This document shows positions 19,540 through 29,420 of a stretch of 64,000 bases of DNA, in pieces. The position numbers and the translations under genes are program-made. The stretch covers positions 1,054,001-1,118,000 of the forward strand of contig NZ_CP016774.1 in NCBI RefSeq assembly GCF_002288105.1, read 5' to 3'. A model generated the notes under the pieces. That model saw only the letters and a list, made by a program, of their open reading frames with translations. It made no database searches and was not told where the DNA came from. Origin of the DNA: Candidatus Planktophila versatilis. GTDB taxonomy: Bacteria > Actinomycetota > Actinomycetes > Nanopelagicales > Nanopelagicaceae. Numbering within the stretch: position 1 is the first letter of the stretch; each line of letters begins with the position of its first letter.

Positions 19540-20166
19540 TTACTTGCTGTAGAGCTCAACGATGAGCTGTTCTTGAACCTGGGTATCGATCACTGATCGA
19601 GCAGGTACACCGTGGATGATGATGCGCATCTGTGCTGCAACAACTTCCATCCACGCTGGAACAGACTTCTCACCGAACTCTGCGCTTGCGACGATAAATG
19701 GTGTGAGGTCGTGTGACTTTGAAAGAACATCAATGATGTCCATTGGAGATACACGATATGAAGGAATGTTTACCTTCTTACCATTGACAACGAAGTGACC
19801 GTGGCGAACCAACTGGCGCGCCATGTCACGAGACTTTGCAAATCCTGCGCGGAATACAACGTTATCGAGGCGAGTCTCAAGAAGAATAAGAAGGTTTTCA
19901 CCAGTCTTACCTTGCTTGCGGTTCGCTTCTTCGTAGTAACCACGGAACTGCTTTTCGAGAACACCATAAATACGTGCGCACTTTTGCTTTTCGCGCATCT
20001 GCAATAGGTATTCAGATTCCTTTGAACGGCCGCGGCCGTGCTGTCCTGGTGGATAAGGACGAGATTCGATCGGACACTTTGGTCCATCGCACTTTGAGCC
20101 CTTAAGGAAGAGCTTTACTTTTTCGCGACGGCAACGCTTGCAGTCTGCTCCGGTATAACGAGCCAT
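19540..20166 (-). CDS. rpsD: 30S ribosomal protein uS4
   Basis: Primary 16S-binding assembly protein, also a translational regulator of the alpha operon in some bacteria. The 208 residues include an N-terminal C-x-x-C...C...C region ([23 protein letters not shown]) able to bind zinc, then the S4 RNA-binding domain ([38 protein letters not shown]). The zinc-type N-terminus is intact. Gap to rpsK is 16 bp. Confidence 0.97.
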   Translation of the reverse strand: MARYTGADCKRCRREKVKLFLKGSKCDGPKCPIESRPYPPGQHGRGRSKESEYLLQMREKQKCARIYGVLEKQFRGYYEEANRKQGKTGENLLILLETRLDNVVFRAGFAKSRDMARQLVRHGHFVVNGKKVNIPSYRVSPMDIIDVLSKSHDLTPFIVASAEFGEKSVPAWMEVVAAQMRIIIHGVPARSVIDTQVQEQLIVELYSK

Positions 20167-20182
20167 TTATTCTCTTCCTTCC

Positions 20183-20602
20183 TTAAACTCGACGTGGTTT
20201 CGGTGGGCGGCAGCCATTGTGTGGAGCTGGAGTTGTATCTGAGATAGCTCCAACTTCTAGGCCTGCTGCTTGCAATGAACGGATTGCAGTTTCGCGTCCG
20301 GAACCAGGTCCCTTTACGAAAACATCTACTTTCTTTAGGCCGTGCTCCTGTGCGCGACGAGCTGCTGCTTCTGCTGCAAGCTGTGCTGCGAATGGAGTCG
20401 ACTTACGTGAGCCTTTGAAACCTACTTGGCCAGATGATGACCAAGAGATAACAGCCCCTGTTGGATCAGTGATTGAGATGATTGTGTTGTTGAAGGTTGA
20501 CTTGATGAAAGCCTTACCTACTGCAACGTTCTTCTTCTCTTTCTTACGAAGCTTTACTTTGCCCTTTGCTGGGGCTGCTGTTTTTGCTTTAGGAGTGGCC
20601 AT
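20183..20602 (-). CDS. rpsK: 30S ribosomal protein uS11
   Basis: Platform protein of the small subunit near the E site. The 139 residues have a basic Ala/Lys-rich start and the conserved [28 protein letters not shown] and [20 protein letters not shown] blocks, ending with the typical [16 protein letters not shown] tail. The start codon shares one base with the rpsM stop (TAATG). Confidence 0.97.
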   Translation of the reverse strand: MATPKAKTAAPAKGKVKLRKKEKKNVAVGKAFIKSTFNNTIISITDPTGAVISWSSSGQVGFKGSRKSTPFAAQLAAEAAARRAQEHGLKKVDVFVKGPGSGRETAIRSLQAAGLEVGAISDTTPAPHNGCRPPKPRRV

Positions 20603-20979
20603 TACTTAGTCACCTTCTTCTTGCCGGCAATTGCCTTACGTGGACCCTTACGAGTACGAGCGTTTGTGTGAGTGCGCTGACCACGTACAGGAAGTCCCTT
20701 GCGGTGACGAATACCTTGGTAGCTTTGAATTTCAACTTTACGACGGATATCGCCAGCAACTTCGCGGCGAAGATCTCCTTCGATTTTGTAATTGGCTTCG
20801 ATGTATTCACGAAGCTGAGCAAGTTCTGACTCTTGCAAATCTTTTACGCGAGTATCTGGTGAAATACCAGTTGCCGCGAGAGTTTCGTGGGAACGGGTAA
20901 GACCCATTCCGAAAATGTATGTGAGTGCAATCTCAACACGCTTTTCACGTGGAAGATCGACACCGACTAGACGTGCCAT
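20602..20979 (-). CDS. rpsM: 30S ribosomal protein uS13
   Basis: Head protein contacting the P-site tRNA and the subunit interface. The 125-residue product starts [24 protein letters not shown] and ends with the basic tail [15 protein letters not shown] preceded by [23 protein letters not shown] second ATG four codons upstream (20991) is also in frame; MARL is chosen by family N-terminus. Preceded by an unusual structured 135-bp leader. Confidence 0.96.
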   Translation of the reverse strand: MARLVGVDLPREKRVEIALTYIFGMGLTRSHETLAATGISPDTRVKDLQESELAQLREYIEANYKIEGDLRREVAGDIRRKVEIQSYQGIRHRKGLPVRGQRTHTNARTRKGPRKAIAGKKKVTK

Positions 20980-21114
20980 ATGTTCAACCATTTCTATATC
21001 CGGAGGTCCTTCGCAATGCTCCTCGACATATTTATCGAGCCCTGGCCTACCGGTCCGGGGGTCTTAACTATTTCTAGTTAAGTCGCATCACGCGTACTTA
21101 TCTTTGTCTCGGAG
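20980..21114 (-). other. Structured leader of rpsM (alpha operon)
   Basis: The gap between rpmJ and rpsM contains an 8-bp perfect stem capped by a GAAA tetraloop in the minus-strand RNA (21063-21082, arms CTTAACTA/TAGTTAAG), followed by a C/G-rich segment and a second stem CTCGA/TCGAG with an eight-base loop. There is no U-tract. In Escherichia coli the rpsM leader is the S4 control site; whether this unrelated structure acts likewise is unknown. Confidence 0.45.
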
Positions 21115-21228
21115 TTACCCTTGACGCTGCTTGTGACGAAGATTTTCGCAGATCACCATTACGCGACCCTTGCGACGAATGACTTTGCACTTGTCGCAAA
21201 TCTTCTTCACGCTTGGATTAACCTTCAC
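21115..21228 (-). CDS. rpmJ: 50S ribosomal protein bL36
   Basis: Small zinc-binding large-subunit protein of 37 residues, [21 protein letters not shown]... ending HKQRQG. The zinc ligands C11, C14, C27 and H32 are all present, so this is the zinc-containing (C+) paralogue. The start is GTG with AAAGG seven bases upstream. It lies between infA and rpsM, its normal place. Confidence 0.96.
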   Translation of the reverse strand: MKVNPSVKKICDKCKVIRRKGRVMVICENLRHKQRQG

Positions 21229-21260
21229 GTGTTTTCCTTTTGTTAGTGGGGGCGAAAGAT

Positions 21261-21482
21261 TTACTTGTAACGGTAAATAATTCGACCCTTTGTAAGGTCA
21301 TATGGACTAAGTTCTACAATCACACGATCTGCCGGCAAAATACGAATGTAGTTCTTTCGCATCTTTCCACTGATATGTGCCAAGACTTTATGTCCATTTG
21401 TAAGTTCAACACGGAACATCGCATTAGGTAACGCCTCAGCAACAGTGCCTTCGATTTCGATCGCACCATCTTTACTTGCCAA
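21261..21482 (-). CDS. infA: Translation initiation factor IF-1
   Basis: Binds the 30S A site during initiation. The 73-residue OB-fold protein reads [44 protein letters not shown] and ends GRIIYRYK, a full match to the family in pattern and length. The initiation codon is TTG (CAA on the plus strand), with AAGG about nine bases upstream; there is no ATG or GTG in frame that would restore the normal N-terminus. Confidence 0.97.
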   Translation of the reverse strand: MASKDGAIEIEGTVAEALPNAMFRVELTNGHKVLAHISGKMRKNYIRILPADRVIVELSPYDLTKGRIIYRYK

Positions 21483-21643
21483 GGATCAATACCTTCTTCT
21501 CTTTTTTCATGTGAACGAACAGGGTCGAACCACGCTCAAAACCGGAAGGAATTGAATGTGGCGCGAAGGGTCATTCTATGGCAGAGCCCCTTATAAAGGG
21601 AAATCGCCCAAAAAGAGCGTATTGACCGCACCCAACACGCCGC
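21483..21643 (-). other. Gap between map and infA; possible infA promoter
   Basis: This 161-bp stretch has no open gene. On the minus strand it holds an inverted repeat CCCTT-TAT-AAGGG (about 21589-21601) and a TATAAG and a TAGAAT that could act as -10 elements for infA-rpmJ-rpsM. No good -35 match is seen. It may separate the secY-adk-map and infA-rpmJ-alpha units. Confidence 0.35.
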
Positions 21644-22456
21644 CTAGGCGAGGAGTTCGGAGGTCTCTATGCCAAAGCGAGCAAGTTCGGACCTGCCACC
21701 ATCGAGTGCGGTCAGCACAAAAGGCTTTCCATCAGGGCAGATGACATATGAGTTTTCGAAGTGGGCGCCACGAGATTGATCCGTTGAAACCACGGTCCAT
21801 TTATCGCTCAAGACTTTGGTCTTGGGCGATCCCCGAGTAATCATCGGTTCGATGGCAAGTGCCATTCCAGGAATGATTTCTGGGCCATTTCCGCCCTTTC
21901 CAAAGTTAAGCACATGTGGCTCTTGGTGCATCTCAGTGCCGATTCCATGGCCACCGTATTCTTGCAAGATTCCATACTCACCTTGCGAATCAATGTATTG
22001 CTCGATTGCGTGACCAATATCGGAAAGTCGAGCGCCGTTTTTGCCGGCTGCGATACCAACCCACATCGATTCTTCGCATGTATCCATCAATTTCTGATCA
22101 GCTGGATCAAGGTTTCCGATGCCGATAGAAAATGCGGCATCTCCATGCCAACCATCGATAATCGCTCCGCAATCAATAGAGACAATATCCCCGTCGTTAA
22201 TCACGCGCGTACCAGGTATGCCGTGGACGATTTCATCGTTGATTGAGACGCAGATAGTTGCTGGAAAGCCGTGGTAGCCAAGGAAGTTTGAGGTGCCTCC
22301 CCCACGTTTGATATTTGCTGCCGCTATTGCGTCCAGGGCAGCTGTTGTCATGCCAGCTTTGATATTTTCCCGCAGAAGTTGCAATGTTTGACCGACCAAA
22401 AGACCGGCACGACGCATCACCTTGAGTTGCTCAAGGTCTTTGATTTGAATTGCCAT
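21644..22456 (-). CDS. map: Type I methionine aminopeptidase
   Basis: Removes the initiator Met from nascent proteins. The 270 residues show the type I pattern: GYHGFPATICVSINDEIVHGIPG (substrate His), the metal ligands in GDIVSIDCGAIIDGWHGDAAFS, the GHGIG-x-x-MHQEPHV block and the later Glu ligands in MALAIEPMI and SRGAHFENSYVI. Normal length; no N-terminal zinc finger extension. It follows adk by 9 bp in the classical secY-adk-map order. Confidence 0.97.
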   Translation of the reverse strand: MAIQIKDLEQLKVMRRAGLLVGQTLQLLRENIKAGMTTAALDAIAAANIKRGGGTSNFLGYHGFPATICVSINDEIVHGIPGTRVINDGDIVSIDCGAIIDGWHGDAAFSIGIGNLDPADQKLMDTCEESMWVGIAAGKNGARLSDIGHAIEQYIDSQGEYGILQEYGGHGIGTEMHQEPHVLNFGKGGNGPEIIPGMALAIEPMITRGSPKTKVLSDKWTVVSTDQSRGAHFENSYVICPDGKPFVLTALDGGRSELARFGIETSELLA

Positions 22457-22465
22457 AGTTATTTC

Positions 22466-23101
22466 TTAGCCGTGAACGCGACTTAACGCTGTAATCGCGC
22501 GCTCAGTTATATCTGCTACATCGCCATCGGCGCCAATAGTAATAAGCAAACCTTCGTTGCGATAGAAAGTGACGATTGGCGCAGTCTGCTCTTCATAGAC
22601 AGCAAGGCGCTTTGCAATCACTTCTTCTTTATCATCTTCGCGTTGGTAGAGCTCACCACCACATGCCGCACACTTCTCAAGGTTGGCGGCAGCCGGTGCC
22701 CCACACTCTTTACAGGTGCGGCGCGAGGATAGGCGTTTGATAATGATTTCATTTTCAATCGCTAGTTCTAGGACAGCTTGAAGCGGTGCGCCCTTTTCAG
22801 TTAAGAAAGCACGCAAGACTTCAGCTTGCACGGTGTTACGTGGAAAGCCATCGAGTAGGAATCCGTTTGCAACATCGTCATGAGTAAGGCGATCTTTGAC
22901 CATCTCATTAGTCACTGAATCAGGAACTAGTTGTCCGGAATCCATAAATCCTTTTGCCTTAAGACCGAGCGGTGTGCTGGCTTTGAGGTTTGCCCGGAAA
23001 ATATCACCGGTGGAGATATGTGGAATTGAATAGTGCGCAGCCAGGAACTGAGCTTGAGTTCCTTTACCGGCACCTGGTGGACCTACCAGGACTAAACGCA
23101 T
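22466..23101 (-). CDS. adk: Adenylate kinase
   Basis: Catalyses ATP + AMP to 2 ADP. The 211 residues have the P-loop GPPGAGKGTQ, the AMP-site ISTGDIFR, the DGFPRN motif and an LID domain with a CKEC...CAAC four-cysteine arrangement, predicting a structural zinc as in Gram-positive enzymes. Its start shares a base with the secY stop. Confidence 0.97.
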   Translation of the reverse strand: MRLVLVGPPGAGKGTQAQFLAAHYSIPHISTGDIFRANLKASTPLGLKAKGFMDSGQLVPDSVTNEMVKDRLTHDDVANGFLLDGFPRNTVQAEVLRAFLTEKGAPLQAVLELAIENEIIIKRLSSRRTCKECGAPAAANLEKCAACGGELYQREDDKEEVIAKRLAVYEEQTAPIVTFYRNEGLLITIGADGDVADITERAITALSRVHG

Positions 23102-24396
23102 TACTTCAAGAAACCTTCATATGAACGCTGCTGCAACTGGCTCTCGATCTGCTTTGCTGTATCTAGACCAACGCCAACCACAATCAGAATTGCAGTTCCA
23201 CCGAATGGGAAGTTCTGGGTGGCACCGAAGAGAACGAGTGCGAAGACTGGAATGAGTGCAACAAGTGCCAGATAGAGCGCACCAGGGGCGGTAATACGAG
23301 AGAGAACATACTGAAGGTATTCAGTTGTTGGTCGTCCGGCACGGATTCCTGGAATAAATCCACCGTACTTCTTCATATTATCTGCAACCTCTTCTGGGTT
23401 AAATGTGATTGCAACGTAGAAGTAAGTGAAGAAAATAATGAGAGCTGCGTAGGTAACCATATAAATTGGGTGATCACCGGTCACTAAGTTACGTGAGATC
23501 CAGACTGCCCATCCTGCTTGGCTATTAGTGAAGTTCACAATCAGCGATGGAATATAGAGAAGTGATGATGCGAAGATAACCGGGATAACACCAGCCTGGT
23601 TTACCTTAATTGGAATATAGGTTGATGTTCCGCCATATGCCTGACGTCCCACCATGCGCTTGGCGTATTGAACCGGAATTCGACGCTGCGCCTGTTCAAC
23701 GAATACAACAGCGGCAACTACAACGACTCCTACTGCGCAAACGAATAGGAATGCGAAGAGGCCCTTTTGAAGCTTGATTGACCAGAGCTGACCGGGGAAA
23801 GTTGATGCGATTGATGTGAAGATGAGAATGGACATTCCGTTACCAACACCGCGATCAGTGATGAGCTCACCGAGCCACATAATTACTGATGTTCCTGCTG
23901 TCATCACAACAATCATGGTCAAGATACGTTGCCATGAAGTGTCAGGAATGATGGGAACGTTACAACCGGAAATCAAGCGACCAGGTGTACGAGCAACTGC
24001 AACAAGACCTGTTGACTGCAAGATTGCAAGTCCGATGGTGAGGTAGCGGGTGTACTGAGTGAGCTTTGCAGTACCTGACTGTCCTTCCTTCTTCAGTGTT
24101 TCAAAGCGAGGAATAACAACGGTCAGCAACTGAATAATGATTGAGCTGGTGATGTAAGGCATGATGCCAAGTGCAAAGACAGAGAGCTGCAAGAGCGCTC
24201 CACCTGAGAAAAGATTGATAAGCCCGAATAGGCCGCCAGTCTGCGCTTGGGCAAGACATCCCTTTACCGCTGTGTATGAAACACCCGGTGTTGGAACGAC
24301 GGAACCAAAGCGGAAGAGGGCCATGATTGAGAGAGTGAAGAAGATTTTCTTACGAAGTTCAGGCGTCTTAAATGCCATTCCAAATGCTGAAAGCAT
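23101..24396 (-). CDS. secY: Protein translocase subunit SecY
   Basis: Central channel of the Sec translocon, ten membrane segments over 431 residues. Recognisable segments include FRFGSVVPTPGV near the N-terminus, the plug/TM2 region GLFGLINLFSGGALLQLSVFALGIMPYI, the cytosolic loop RRIPVQYAKRMVGRQAYGG and FNPEEVADNMKKYGGFIPGIRAGRPT. ATG 24396 is preferred to the adjacent TTG because GGGAG sits seven bases upstream. It follows rplO by 37 bp. Confidence 0.98.
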   Translation of the reverse strand: MLSAFGMAFKTPELRKKIFFTLSIMALFRFGSVVPTPGVSYTAVKGCLAQAQTGGLFGLINLFSGGALLQLSVFALGIMPYITSSIIIQLLTVVIPRFETLKKEGQSGTAKLTQYTRYLTIGLAILQSTGLVAVARTPGRLISGCNVPIIPDTSWQRILTMIVVMTAGTSVIMWLGELITDRGVGNGMSILIFTSIASTFPGQLWSIKLQKGLFAFLFVCAVGVVVVAAVVFVEQAQRRIPVQYAKRMVGRQAYGGTSTYIPIKVNQAGVIPVIFASSLLYIPSLIVNFTNSQAGWAVWISRNLVTGDHPIYMVTYAALIIFFTYFYVAITFNPEEVADNMKKYGGFIPGIRAGRPTTEYLQYVLSRITAPGALYLALVALIPVFALVLFGATQNFPFGGTAILIVVGVGLDTAKQIESQLQQRSYEGFLK

Positions 24397-24433
24397 CAAT
24401 CTTCTCCCTCTAGCTCAATAGCGTTTGTTTGTA

Positions 24434-24874
24434 TTACAGAGTTGCTGTCGATCCACCAGCAGCTGAGATCTTCTCAATCGCTGATGCAGAAAATGCATGT
24501 GCCGTAATAGATACCTTAACTGCAATTTCGCCATTTCCAAGAACCTTTACAGGTAGTGAATCGCGAACTGCACCCTTTTCAATGAGATCTGCAACTGTTA
24601 CAGCGCCACCCTTTGGAAAGAGTGCGTTGATTGTTGAGACATTCACTGCTTGGTACTCAATACGTGCCGGGTTCTTAAAGCCGCGAAGCTTTGGTAGACG
24701 CATGACGAGTGGAAGCTGACCACCTTCGAAACCAGGACGAACCGTGTTACGAGCATGTGTTCCCTTACCGCCACGACCAGCAGTCTTACCCTTTGATGCT
24801 TCTCCGCGACCCTTACGAGTCTTGTCTTTCTTAGCACCTGGAGCTGGACGAAGATGATGAAGTTTAAGTGTCAT
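24434..24874 (-). CDS. rplO: 50S ribosomal protein uL15
   Basis: Late-assembling large-subunit protein. The 146 residues begin with the basic, Gly-rich [35 protein letters not shown] region that threads rRNA, then [20 protein letters not shown], ending in a small globular domain. Gap to rpmD is 2 bp. Confidence 0.97.
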   Translation of the reverse strand: MTLKLHHLRPAPGAKKDKTRKGRGEASKGKTAGRGGKGTHARNTVRPGFEGGQLPLVMRLPKLRGFKNPARIEYQAVNVSTINALFPKGGAVTVADLIEKGAVRDSLPVKVLGNGEIAVKVSITAHAFSASAIEKISAAGGSTATL

Positions 24875-24876
24875 CT

Positions 24877-25059
24877 TTATTCGACCTCCTCTACCTTGAT
24901 TAAGTGGCGAGCAGCTACTGCCATGCCACGAATTTCCGGACGATCTTCTTTGACAACAACGTCATTGATGCGCTTGAGTCCGAGTGAACGAACGGTGTTG
25001 CGAATCTCTGGCTTATTGCCGACTGTTGATTTGACCTGTGTGATCTTTAAACGTGGCAT
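24877..25059 (-). CDS. rpmD: 50S ribosomal protein uL30
   Basis: A 60-residue protein with the L30 core [32 protein letters not shown]. Complete and of the usual bacterial length. Its start shares one base with the rpsE stop, typical of the spc operon here. Confidence 0.96.
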   Translation of the reverse strand: MPRLKITQVKSTVGNKPEIRNTVRSLGLKRINDVVVKEDRPEIRGMAVAARHLIKVEEVE

Positions 25060-25679
25060 TAGACACCAACTGTCATCTGTGAGGCGCGAATAATTGCTGC
25101 AGGAGCAACATCTTCCAACGGACGACCGCGGCGTGCTGCAATTTGTGCAGGTGACTCAAGCATCTTCAGTGCTGCAACAGTGGCGTGAACCATGTTGATT
25201 GCATTTGAAGAACCGAGAGACTTTGTCAGTACATCGTGAACACCAGCGCACTCAAGTACGGCGCGAACAGGGCCTCCGGCAATAACTCCGGTACCTGGAC
25301 TAGCTGGGCGAAGTAGAACTACACCCGCTGCTGTTTCACCCTGTACTGGGTGAGGAATTGTTCCTTGAACGCGCGGCACTACGAAGAATGACTTCTTAGC
25401 TTCTTCAACTGCCTTAGCGATAGCTTGTGGAACTTCCTTAGATTTTCCGTAGCCAACGCCAACGGTTCCGTTCTGATCTCCCACAACAACGAGTGCTGTG
25501 AATGAGAAGCGACGTCCGCCCTTTACCACCTTTGACACGCGGTTAATGAAAACCACGCGCTCGGTGTATGGAGACTTCTCCTTCTCGCGATCATCACGAC
25601 GTTCGCGACGTTCGCCGCGACCCTTATTTGAAGGTGCGCCTGTTGTGGACGCTGCATCGTTAGTTGGATTAACAGCCAT
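25059..25679 (-). CDS. rpsE: 30S ribosomal protein uS5
   Basis: Small-subunit protein involved in mRNA entry and decoding fidelity. The 206 residues have a charged N-terminal extension, the double-stranded RNA-binding fold ([28 protein letters not shown]) with the [13 protein letters not shown] helix, and the C-terminal [29 protein letters not shown] block. It overlaps rplR by one base. Confidence 0.97.
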   Translation of the reverse strand: MAVNPTNDAASTTGAPSNKGRGERRERRDDREKEKSPYTERVVFINRVSKVVKGGRRFSFTALVVVGDQNGTVGVGYGKSKEVPQAIAKAVEEAKKSFFVVPRVQGTIPHPVQGETAAGVVLLRPASPGTGVIAGGPVRAVLECAGVHDVLTKSLGSSNAINMVHATVAALKMLESPAQIAARRGRPLEDVAPAAIIRASQMTVGV

Positions 25680-26056
25680 TAGAACTCCAATCCATTCTCT
25701 CGTGCAGAATCTGCAACTGCAGCAATACGACCGTGGTACTTATTACCTGCGCGGTCAAAGACAACCGTCGAAATTCCAGCCTTCTTAGCGCGTTCAGCAA
25801 TGAGTGCTCCTACTTGCTTCGACTTATCTGTCTTATCGCCAGATGACTTGCGAAGTTCGAGCTCCATTGTTGATGCGTAAGCAATTGTCTTTGCTTGGGT
25901 GTCATCAATAACCTGTACGAAGAGGTGACGTGATGAACGTGAAACGACTAGGCGTGGACGTGATGGTGTGCCTGAAATCTTCTTACGAAGACGGAAAGCA
26001 CGACGAGCACGCGCGTTTTGCGCTGAGCCCTTGCGGACCTTAACTCCGATTGCCAT
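25679..26056 (-). CDS. rplR: 50S ribosomal protein uL18
   Basis: 5S rRNA-binding protein of the central protuberance. The 125 residues include [31 protein letters not shown] and the C-terminal [28 protein letters not shown], both diagnostic. One-base overlaps with rplF and rpsE. Confidence 0.97.
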   Translation of the reverse strand: MAIGVKVRKGSAQNARARRAFRLRKKISGTPSRPRLVVSRSSRHLFVQVIDDTQAKTIAYASTMELELRKSSGDKTDKSKQVGALIAERAKKAGISTVVFDRAGNKYHGRIAAVADSARENGLEF

Positions 26057-26595
26057 TACTTCTTACCTGCCTTTCCAGCCTTGCGACGAACTGCTTCGCC
26101 TTCAAGACGCAAGCCCTTACCCTTATATGGATCAGCCTTGCGAAGCTTTTTGATCTTCGCTGCTGTCTCTCCAACAAGCTGCTTATCAATTCCATTGATA
26201 ATTAACTTAGTTGGTGATTCAACTTTGTAGGAGATTCCTTCTGGGGCTGGGAAAAGAATTGAGTGGCTGTAACCGAGCTGGAATTCAAGATCCTTGCCCT
26301 TTTCAGCCACACGGTAACCAACACCAACGATGTTGATTGTGAGTGAGTAACCAGTTGTTACACCTTCGACCATATTCGCTACGAGTGAGCGAGATAGACC
26401 GTGGAGTGAACGTGTTACGCGCTCTTCATTTGGACGAGCAACGGTGATAACACCGTCTGCTTGTGAAACTTGGATAGGTGCTGGAACTGCAATTGCGAGT
26501 GAACCCTTAGGTCCCTTCACTGCAACGCTCTGACCTGTGATTGAAACTTCTACACCACTTGGAACGGTGATAGGCATACGACCAATACGTGACAT
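26056..26595 (-). CDS. rplF: 50S ribosomal protein uL6
   Basis: Large-subunit protein at the base of the factor-binding stalk. The 179 residues form two tandem L6 domains; [17 protein letters not shown] starts the protein, [20 protein letters not shown] and [15 protein letters not shown] are the conserved blocks, with a basic tail. It follows rpsH by 7 bp. Confidence 0.97.
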   Translation of the reverse strand: MSRIGRMPITVPSGVEVSITGQSVAVKGPKGSLAIAVPAPIQVSQADGVITVARPNEERVTRSLHGLSRSLVANMVEGVTTGYSLTINIVGVGYRVAEKGKDLEFQLGYSHSILFPAPEGISYKVESPTKLIINGIDKQLVGETAAKIKKLRKADPYKGKGLRLEGEAVRRKAGKAGKK

Positions 26596-26602
26596 GGGAG
26601 AT

Positions 26603-27007
26603 TTACCATACGTAGGCGAGAACTTCTCCGCCTACACCCTTCTTATTGGCTTGCTTATCTGTCAGTAGTCCAGATGAAGTTGAAATGATTGCAACTCCGA
26701 GACCACCAAGAACTTTAGGAAGCGCAGTTGACTTTGCGTATACGCGAAGTCCTGGCTTGCTCACGCGGCGAAGACCAGCGATTGAACGTTCGCGGTTTGT
26801 GCCGAATTTAAGGTCAAGAGTGAGGTTTTTGCCTACTCCAGTTGCCATTGCTTCAACGCGGTATTCTGCAATGAAACCCTCTTGCTTGAGGATCTCTGCA
26901 ATACGTACCTTGACCGATGATGACGGCATTGAAACCGTGTCATGGTAGGCAGAGTTCGCATTGCGCAGACGAGACAACATGTCTGCGATCGGATCTGTCA
27001 TTGTCAT
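26603..27007 (-). CDS. rpsH: 30S ribosomal protein uS8
   Basis: Primary 16S rRNA-binding protein; in enterobacteria it also represses the spc operon. The 134 residues start [23 protein letters not shown] and end [11 protein letters not shown] with the [16 protein letters not shown] block. Two ATGs two codons apart are possible. A 67-bp gap separates it from rpsN, the widest inside this operon. Confidence 0.97.
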   Translation of the reverse strand: MTMTDPIADMLSRLRNANSAYHDTVSMPSSSVKVRIAEILKQEGFIAEYRVEAMATGVGKNLTLDLKFGTNRERSIAGLRRVSKPGLRVYAKSTALPKVLGGLGVAIISTSSGLLTDKQANKKGVGGEVLAYVW

Positions 27008-27074
27008 ACGTGGCCTGTGGCCTTTCTCGAATTAGTACCCAAGCGATCTGCTTGGACTTTTTTCGTTTGTACTA

Positions 27075-27260
27075 TTACCAAGAAGCCTTGGTGATACCTG
27101 GAAGCTCGCCGCGGTGCGCCATTTCACGGAAACAGACGCGACAGATTCCAAACTTTTGATAGACAGCATGCGGACGGCCGCAACGCTGGCAACGTGTGTA
27201 ACCGCGAACCTTGAACTTTGGCTTGCGAGCAGCTTTAACCTTGAGTGATGTTTTAGCCAT
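27075..27260 (-). CDS. rpsN: 30S ribosomal protein uS14, zinc-binding type Z
   Basis: Short S14 of 61 residues near the decoding-site head. The four zinc ligands C24, C27, C40 and C43 ([16 protein letters not shown]) are intact, identifying the constitutive zinc-ribbon form. Ends [11 protein letters not shown]. Gap to rplE is 2 bp. Confidence 0.97.
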   Translation of the reverse strand: MAKTSLKVKAARKPKFKVRGYTRCQRCGRPHAVYQKFGICRVCFREMAHRGELPGITKASW

Positions 27261-27262
27261 TC

Positions 27263-27820
27263 TTATGCCTCCTTGAAAGGAAAGCCGAGCGCCTTAAGTA
27301 GTGCGCGACCTTCGTCATCGTTCTTAGCTGTTGTTACAACTGTGATATCCATACCGCGAGTGCGATCGATCTTGTCCTGTTCGATTTCTGGGAATACAAC
27401 CTGCTCGGTGAGACCGAAGGTGTAGTTGCCCTTTCCATCGAACTGCTTTGGAGAAAGACCACGGAAGTCGCGGATACGTGGCAGAGAGATTGAGAGAAGA
27501 CGGTCTGCGAATTCCCACATGCGATCTCCACGAAGAGTGACGTGTGCACCAATTGGCATGTTCTCGCGAAGCTTGAACTGGGCAATTGATTTACGTGACT
27601 TAGTAACCTGTGGCTTTTGGCCAGTGATGATTGCTAGGTCGCGGATTGCACCTTCGATGAGCTTGGCATCGCGCGCAGCTTCACCAACACCCATGTTGAC
27701 AACAATCTTTGTCAGCGTAGGAATCTGCATTGGATTCTTATATCCAAATTCACCCTTAAGAGTTGCTTGGATTTCGCTCTTATAGCGAGCCTTGAGACGA
27801 ACATCTGTAGCAGTGCTCAT
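27263..27820 (-). CDS. rplE: 50S ribosomal protein uL5
   Basis: 5S rRNA and P-site tRNA contact protein. The 185 residues include the [23 protein letters not shown] block, [20 protein letters not shown], and the C-terminal [29 protein letters not shown]. Complete. Shares one base with rplX. Confidence 0.97.
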   Translation of the reverse strand: MSTATDVRLKARYKSEIQATLKGEFGYKNPMQIPTLTKIVVNMGVGEAARDAKLIEGAIRDLAIITGQKPQVTKSRKSIAQFKLRENMPIGAHVTLRGDRMWEFADRLLSISLPRIRDFRGLSPKQFDGKGNYTFGLTEQVVFPEIEQDKIDRTRGMDITVVTTAKNDDEGRALLKALGFPFKEA

Positions 27821-28131
27821 TAGATGTCCTTTCCTGTGCGACGTGAGATGCGAACATTTGTGCCTTCTTCATCGACTCGAACGCCAAGACGTGTTGCCTT
27901 GCCATCTCCATCTACGACCATGACATTTGAAATATGAATTGATGCTTCTTGTGTGATGATTCCGCCTACTTTGACGCCACGGTCAGAAGTTGATTCCTTT
28001 GTGTGGCGCTGAATGCGATTAACGCCTTCAACAGTGACGCGGCTTCCATCTACATGAAGAACCTTGCCGGTTACGCCCTTGTTCTTGCCAGCGATAACCA
28101 AAACTTCGTCATTCTTCTTAATCTTCGCCAT
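27820..28131 (-). CDS. rplX: 50S ribosomal protein uL24
   Basis: Assembly-initiating large-subunit protein with a KOW motif. The 103 residues open [24 protein letters not shown] and keep the [10 protein letters not shown] segment. Normal length; 2 bp after rplN. Confidence 0.97.
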   Translation of the reverse strand: MAKIKKNDEVLVIAGKNKGVTGKVLHVDGSRVTVEGVNRIQRHTKESTSDRGVKVGGIITQEASIHISNVMVVDGDGKATRLGVRVDEEGTNVRISRRTGKDI

Positions 28132-28133
28132 GG

Positions 28134-28502
28134 TTAGAGCACCTCCGGAGCGAGTGAAATGATCTTCATGAACTTCTTGTCGCGAAGTTCGCGAGCAACT
28201 GGTCCGAAGATACGAGTTCCGCGTGGTTCGCCATCCGCTTTGAGGATAACTGCCGCGTTCTCGTCAAACTTGATGTAAGAACCGTCTGGACGACGACGTT
28301 CTTTTACTGTGCGAACGATGACAGCCTTGACGACTTCACCCTTCTTTACCTGTCCACCAGGGATTGCATCCTTGACTGAACATACGATGATGTCTCCGAT
28401 ACCGGCGTAACGGCGCTTGGTTCCGCCGAGCACACGAATACAGAGAAGCTCTTTAGCTCCTGTGTTATCCGCGACGCGTAGGCGCGATTCTTGTTGAATC
28501 AT
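28134..28502 (-). CDS. rplN: 50S ribosomal protein uL14
   Basis: Intersubunit-bridge protein, 122 residues. It starts [27 protein letters not shown] and contains the family signature [15 protein letters not shown] and [27 protein letters not shown] at the end. 17 bp after rpsQ. Confidence 0.97.
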   Translation of the reverse strand: MIQQESRLRVADNTGAKELLCIRVLGGTKRRYAGIGDIIVCSVKDAIPGGQVKKGEVVKAVIVRTVKERRRPDGSYIKFDENAAVILKADGEPRGTRIFGPVARELRDKKFMKIISLAPEVL

Positions 28503-28519
28503 TTATTCCACCCGTTCCC

Positions 28520-28792
28520 TTACTTAGCCTTCTCGATGATTTGAACTAAACGCCAGCGCTTTGAGGCTGATATTGGTCGTGTTTCCATGATCAATACGCG
28601 ATCGCCTGTGCCTGCTGAGTTTGTCTCATCATGTGCTTTGAGCTTGTGTGTGCGGCTCATAACCTTTGAGTACATACCGTGTGCAACACGGTTTGATACT
28701 GCAACGGTGATGGTCTTATCCATCTTGTCTGAGACAACGATGCCTTCACGAGTCTTGCGGGATCCGCGATCTTCTGTTGGATTTGTAGCCAT
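28520..28792 (-). CDS. rpsQ: 30S ribosomal protein uS17
   Basis: Primary 16S-binding OB-fold protein, 90 residues. The block [24 protein letters not shown] is diagnostic, followed by [34 protein letters not shown]. Its start shares one base with the rpmC stop. Confidence 0.97.
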   Translation of the reverse strand: MATNPTEDRGSRKTREGIVVSDKMDKTITVAVSNRVAHGMYSKVMSRTHKLKAHDETNSAGTGDRVLIMETRPISASKRWRLVQIIEKAK

Positions 28793-29004
28793 TACGCAGC
28801 GCCTCCAATTCCTAGTTCGCGTTCACGAATAATTGTGTAGATACGAGCAATCTCTTTACGAACTGCACCGAGACGACCATGTGATTCAAGCTGACCTGTT
28901 GCTGCTTGGAAGCGAAGGTTAAAGAGTTCTTCTTTACCTTCACGAAGCTTTGCAGTTAACTCATCAGCTGACAGTTGACGAAGTTCTTCAGTAGTAATCG
29001 CCAT
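28792..29004 (-). CDS. rpmC: 50S ribosomal protein uL29
   Basis: Two-helix protein at the tunnel exit, 70 residues. The [49 protein letters not shown] pattern is the family core. 2 bp after rplP. Confidence 0.96.
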   Translation of the reverse strand: MAITTEELRQLSADELTAKLREGKEELFNLRFQAATGQLESHGRLGAVRKEIARIYTIIRERELGIGGAA

Positions 29005-29006
29005 GG

Positions 29007-29420
29007 TTATGCCTCCTCACGCTTTACAACGCGGCACTTCATTGGGAGCTTGTGAATCGCAAGGCGCATAGCTTCATTAGCTACCGCCTCTGTTACGCCT
29101 GAAATTTCAAACATAATGCGACCTGGCTTCACGTTTGCGATCCACCATTCTGGAGAACCCTTACCGGAACCCATACGAGTTTCAGCAGGCTTCTTTGTGA
29201 GTGGGCGATCTGGATAGATATTGATCCAAACCTTTCCACCACGCTTGATATAACGAGTCATCGCGATACGCGCTGCCTCAATCTGACGGTTAGTGACATA
29301 AGCAGGAGCAAGTGCCTGGATACCGAAGTCTCCAAATGCAACCTGTGTTCCACCCTTTGACGCACCTGAACGTGATGGGTGGTGCTGCTTACGGTGCTTA
29401 ACCTTGCGAGGAATTAACAT
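29007..29420 (-). CDS. rplP: 50S ribosomal protein uL16
   Basis: Protein contacting the A-site tRNA elbow and needed for late 50S assembly. The 137 residues begin [14 protein letters not shown] and include [30 protein letters not shown] and [20 protein letters not shown]. Shares a base with rpsC. Confidence 0.97.
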   Translation of the reverse strand: MLIPRKVKHRKQHHPSRSGASKGGTQVAFGDFGIQALAPAYVTNRQIEAARIAMTRYIKRGGKVWINIYPDRPLTKKPAETRMGSGKGSPEWWIANVKPGRIMFEISGVTEAVANEAMRLAIHKLPMKCRVVKREEA

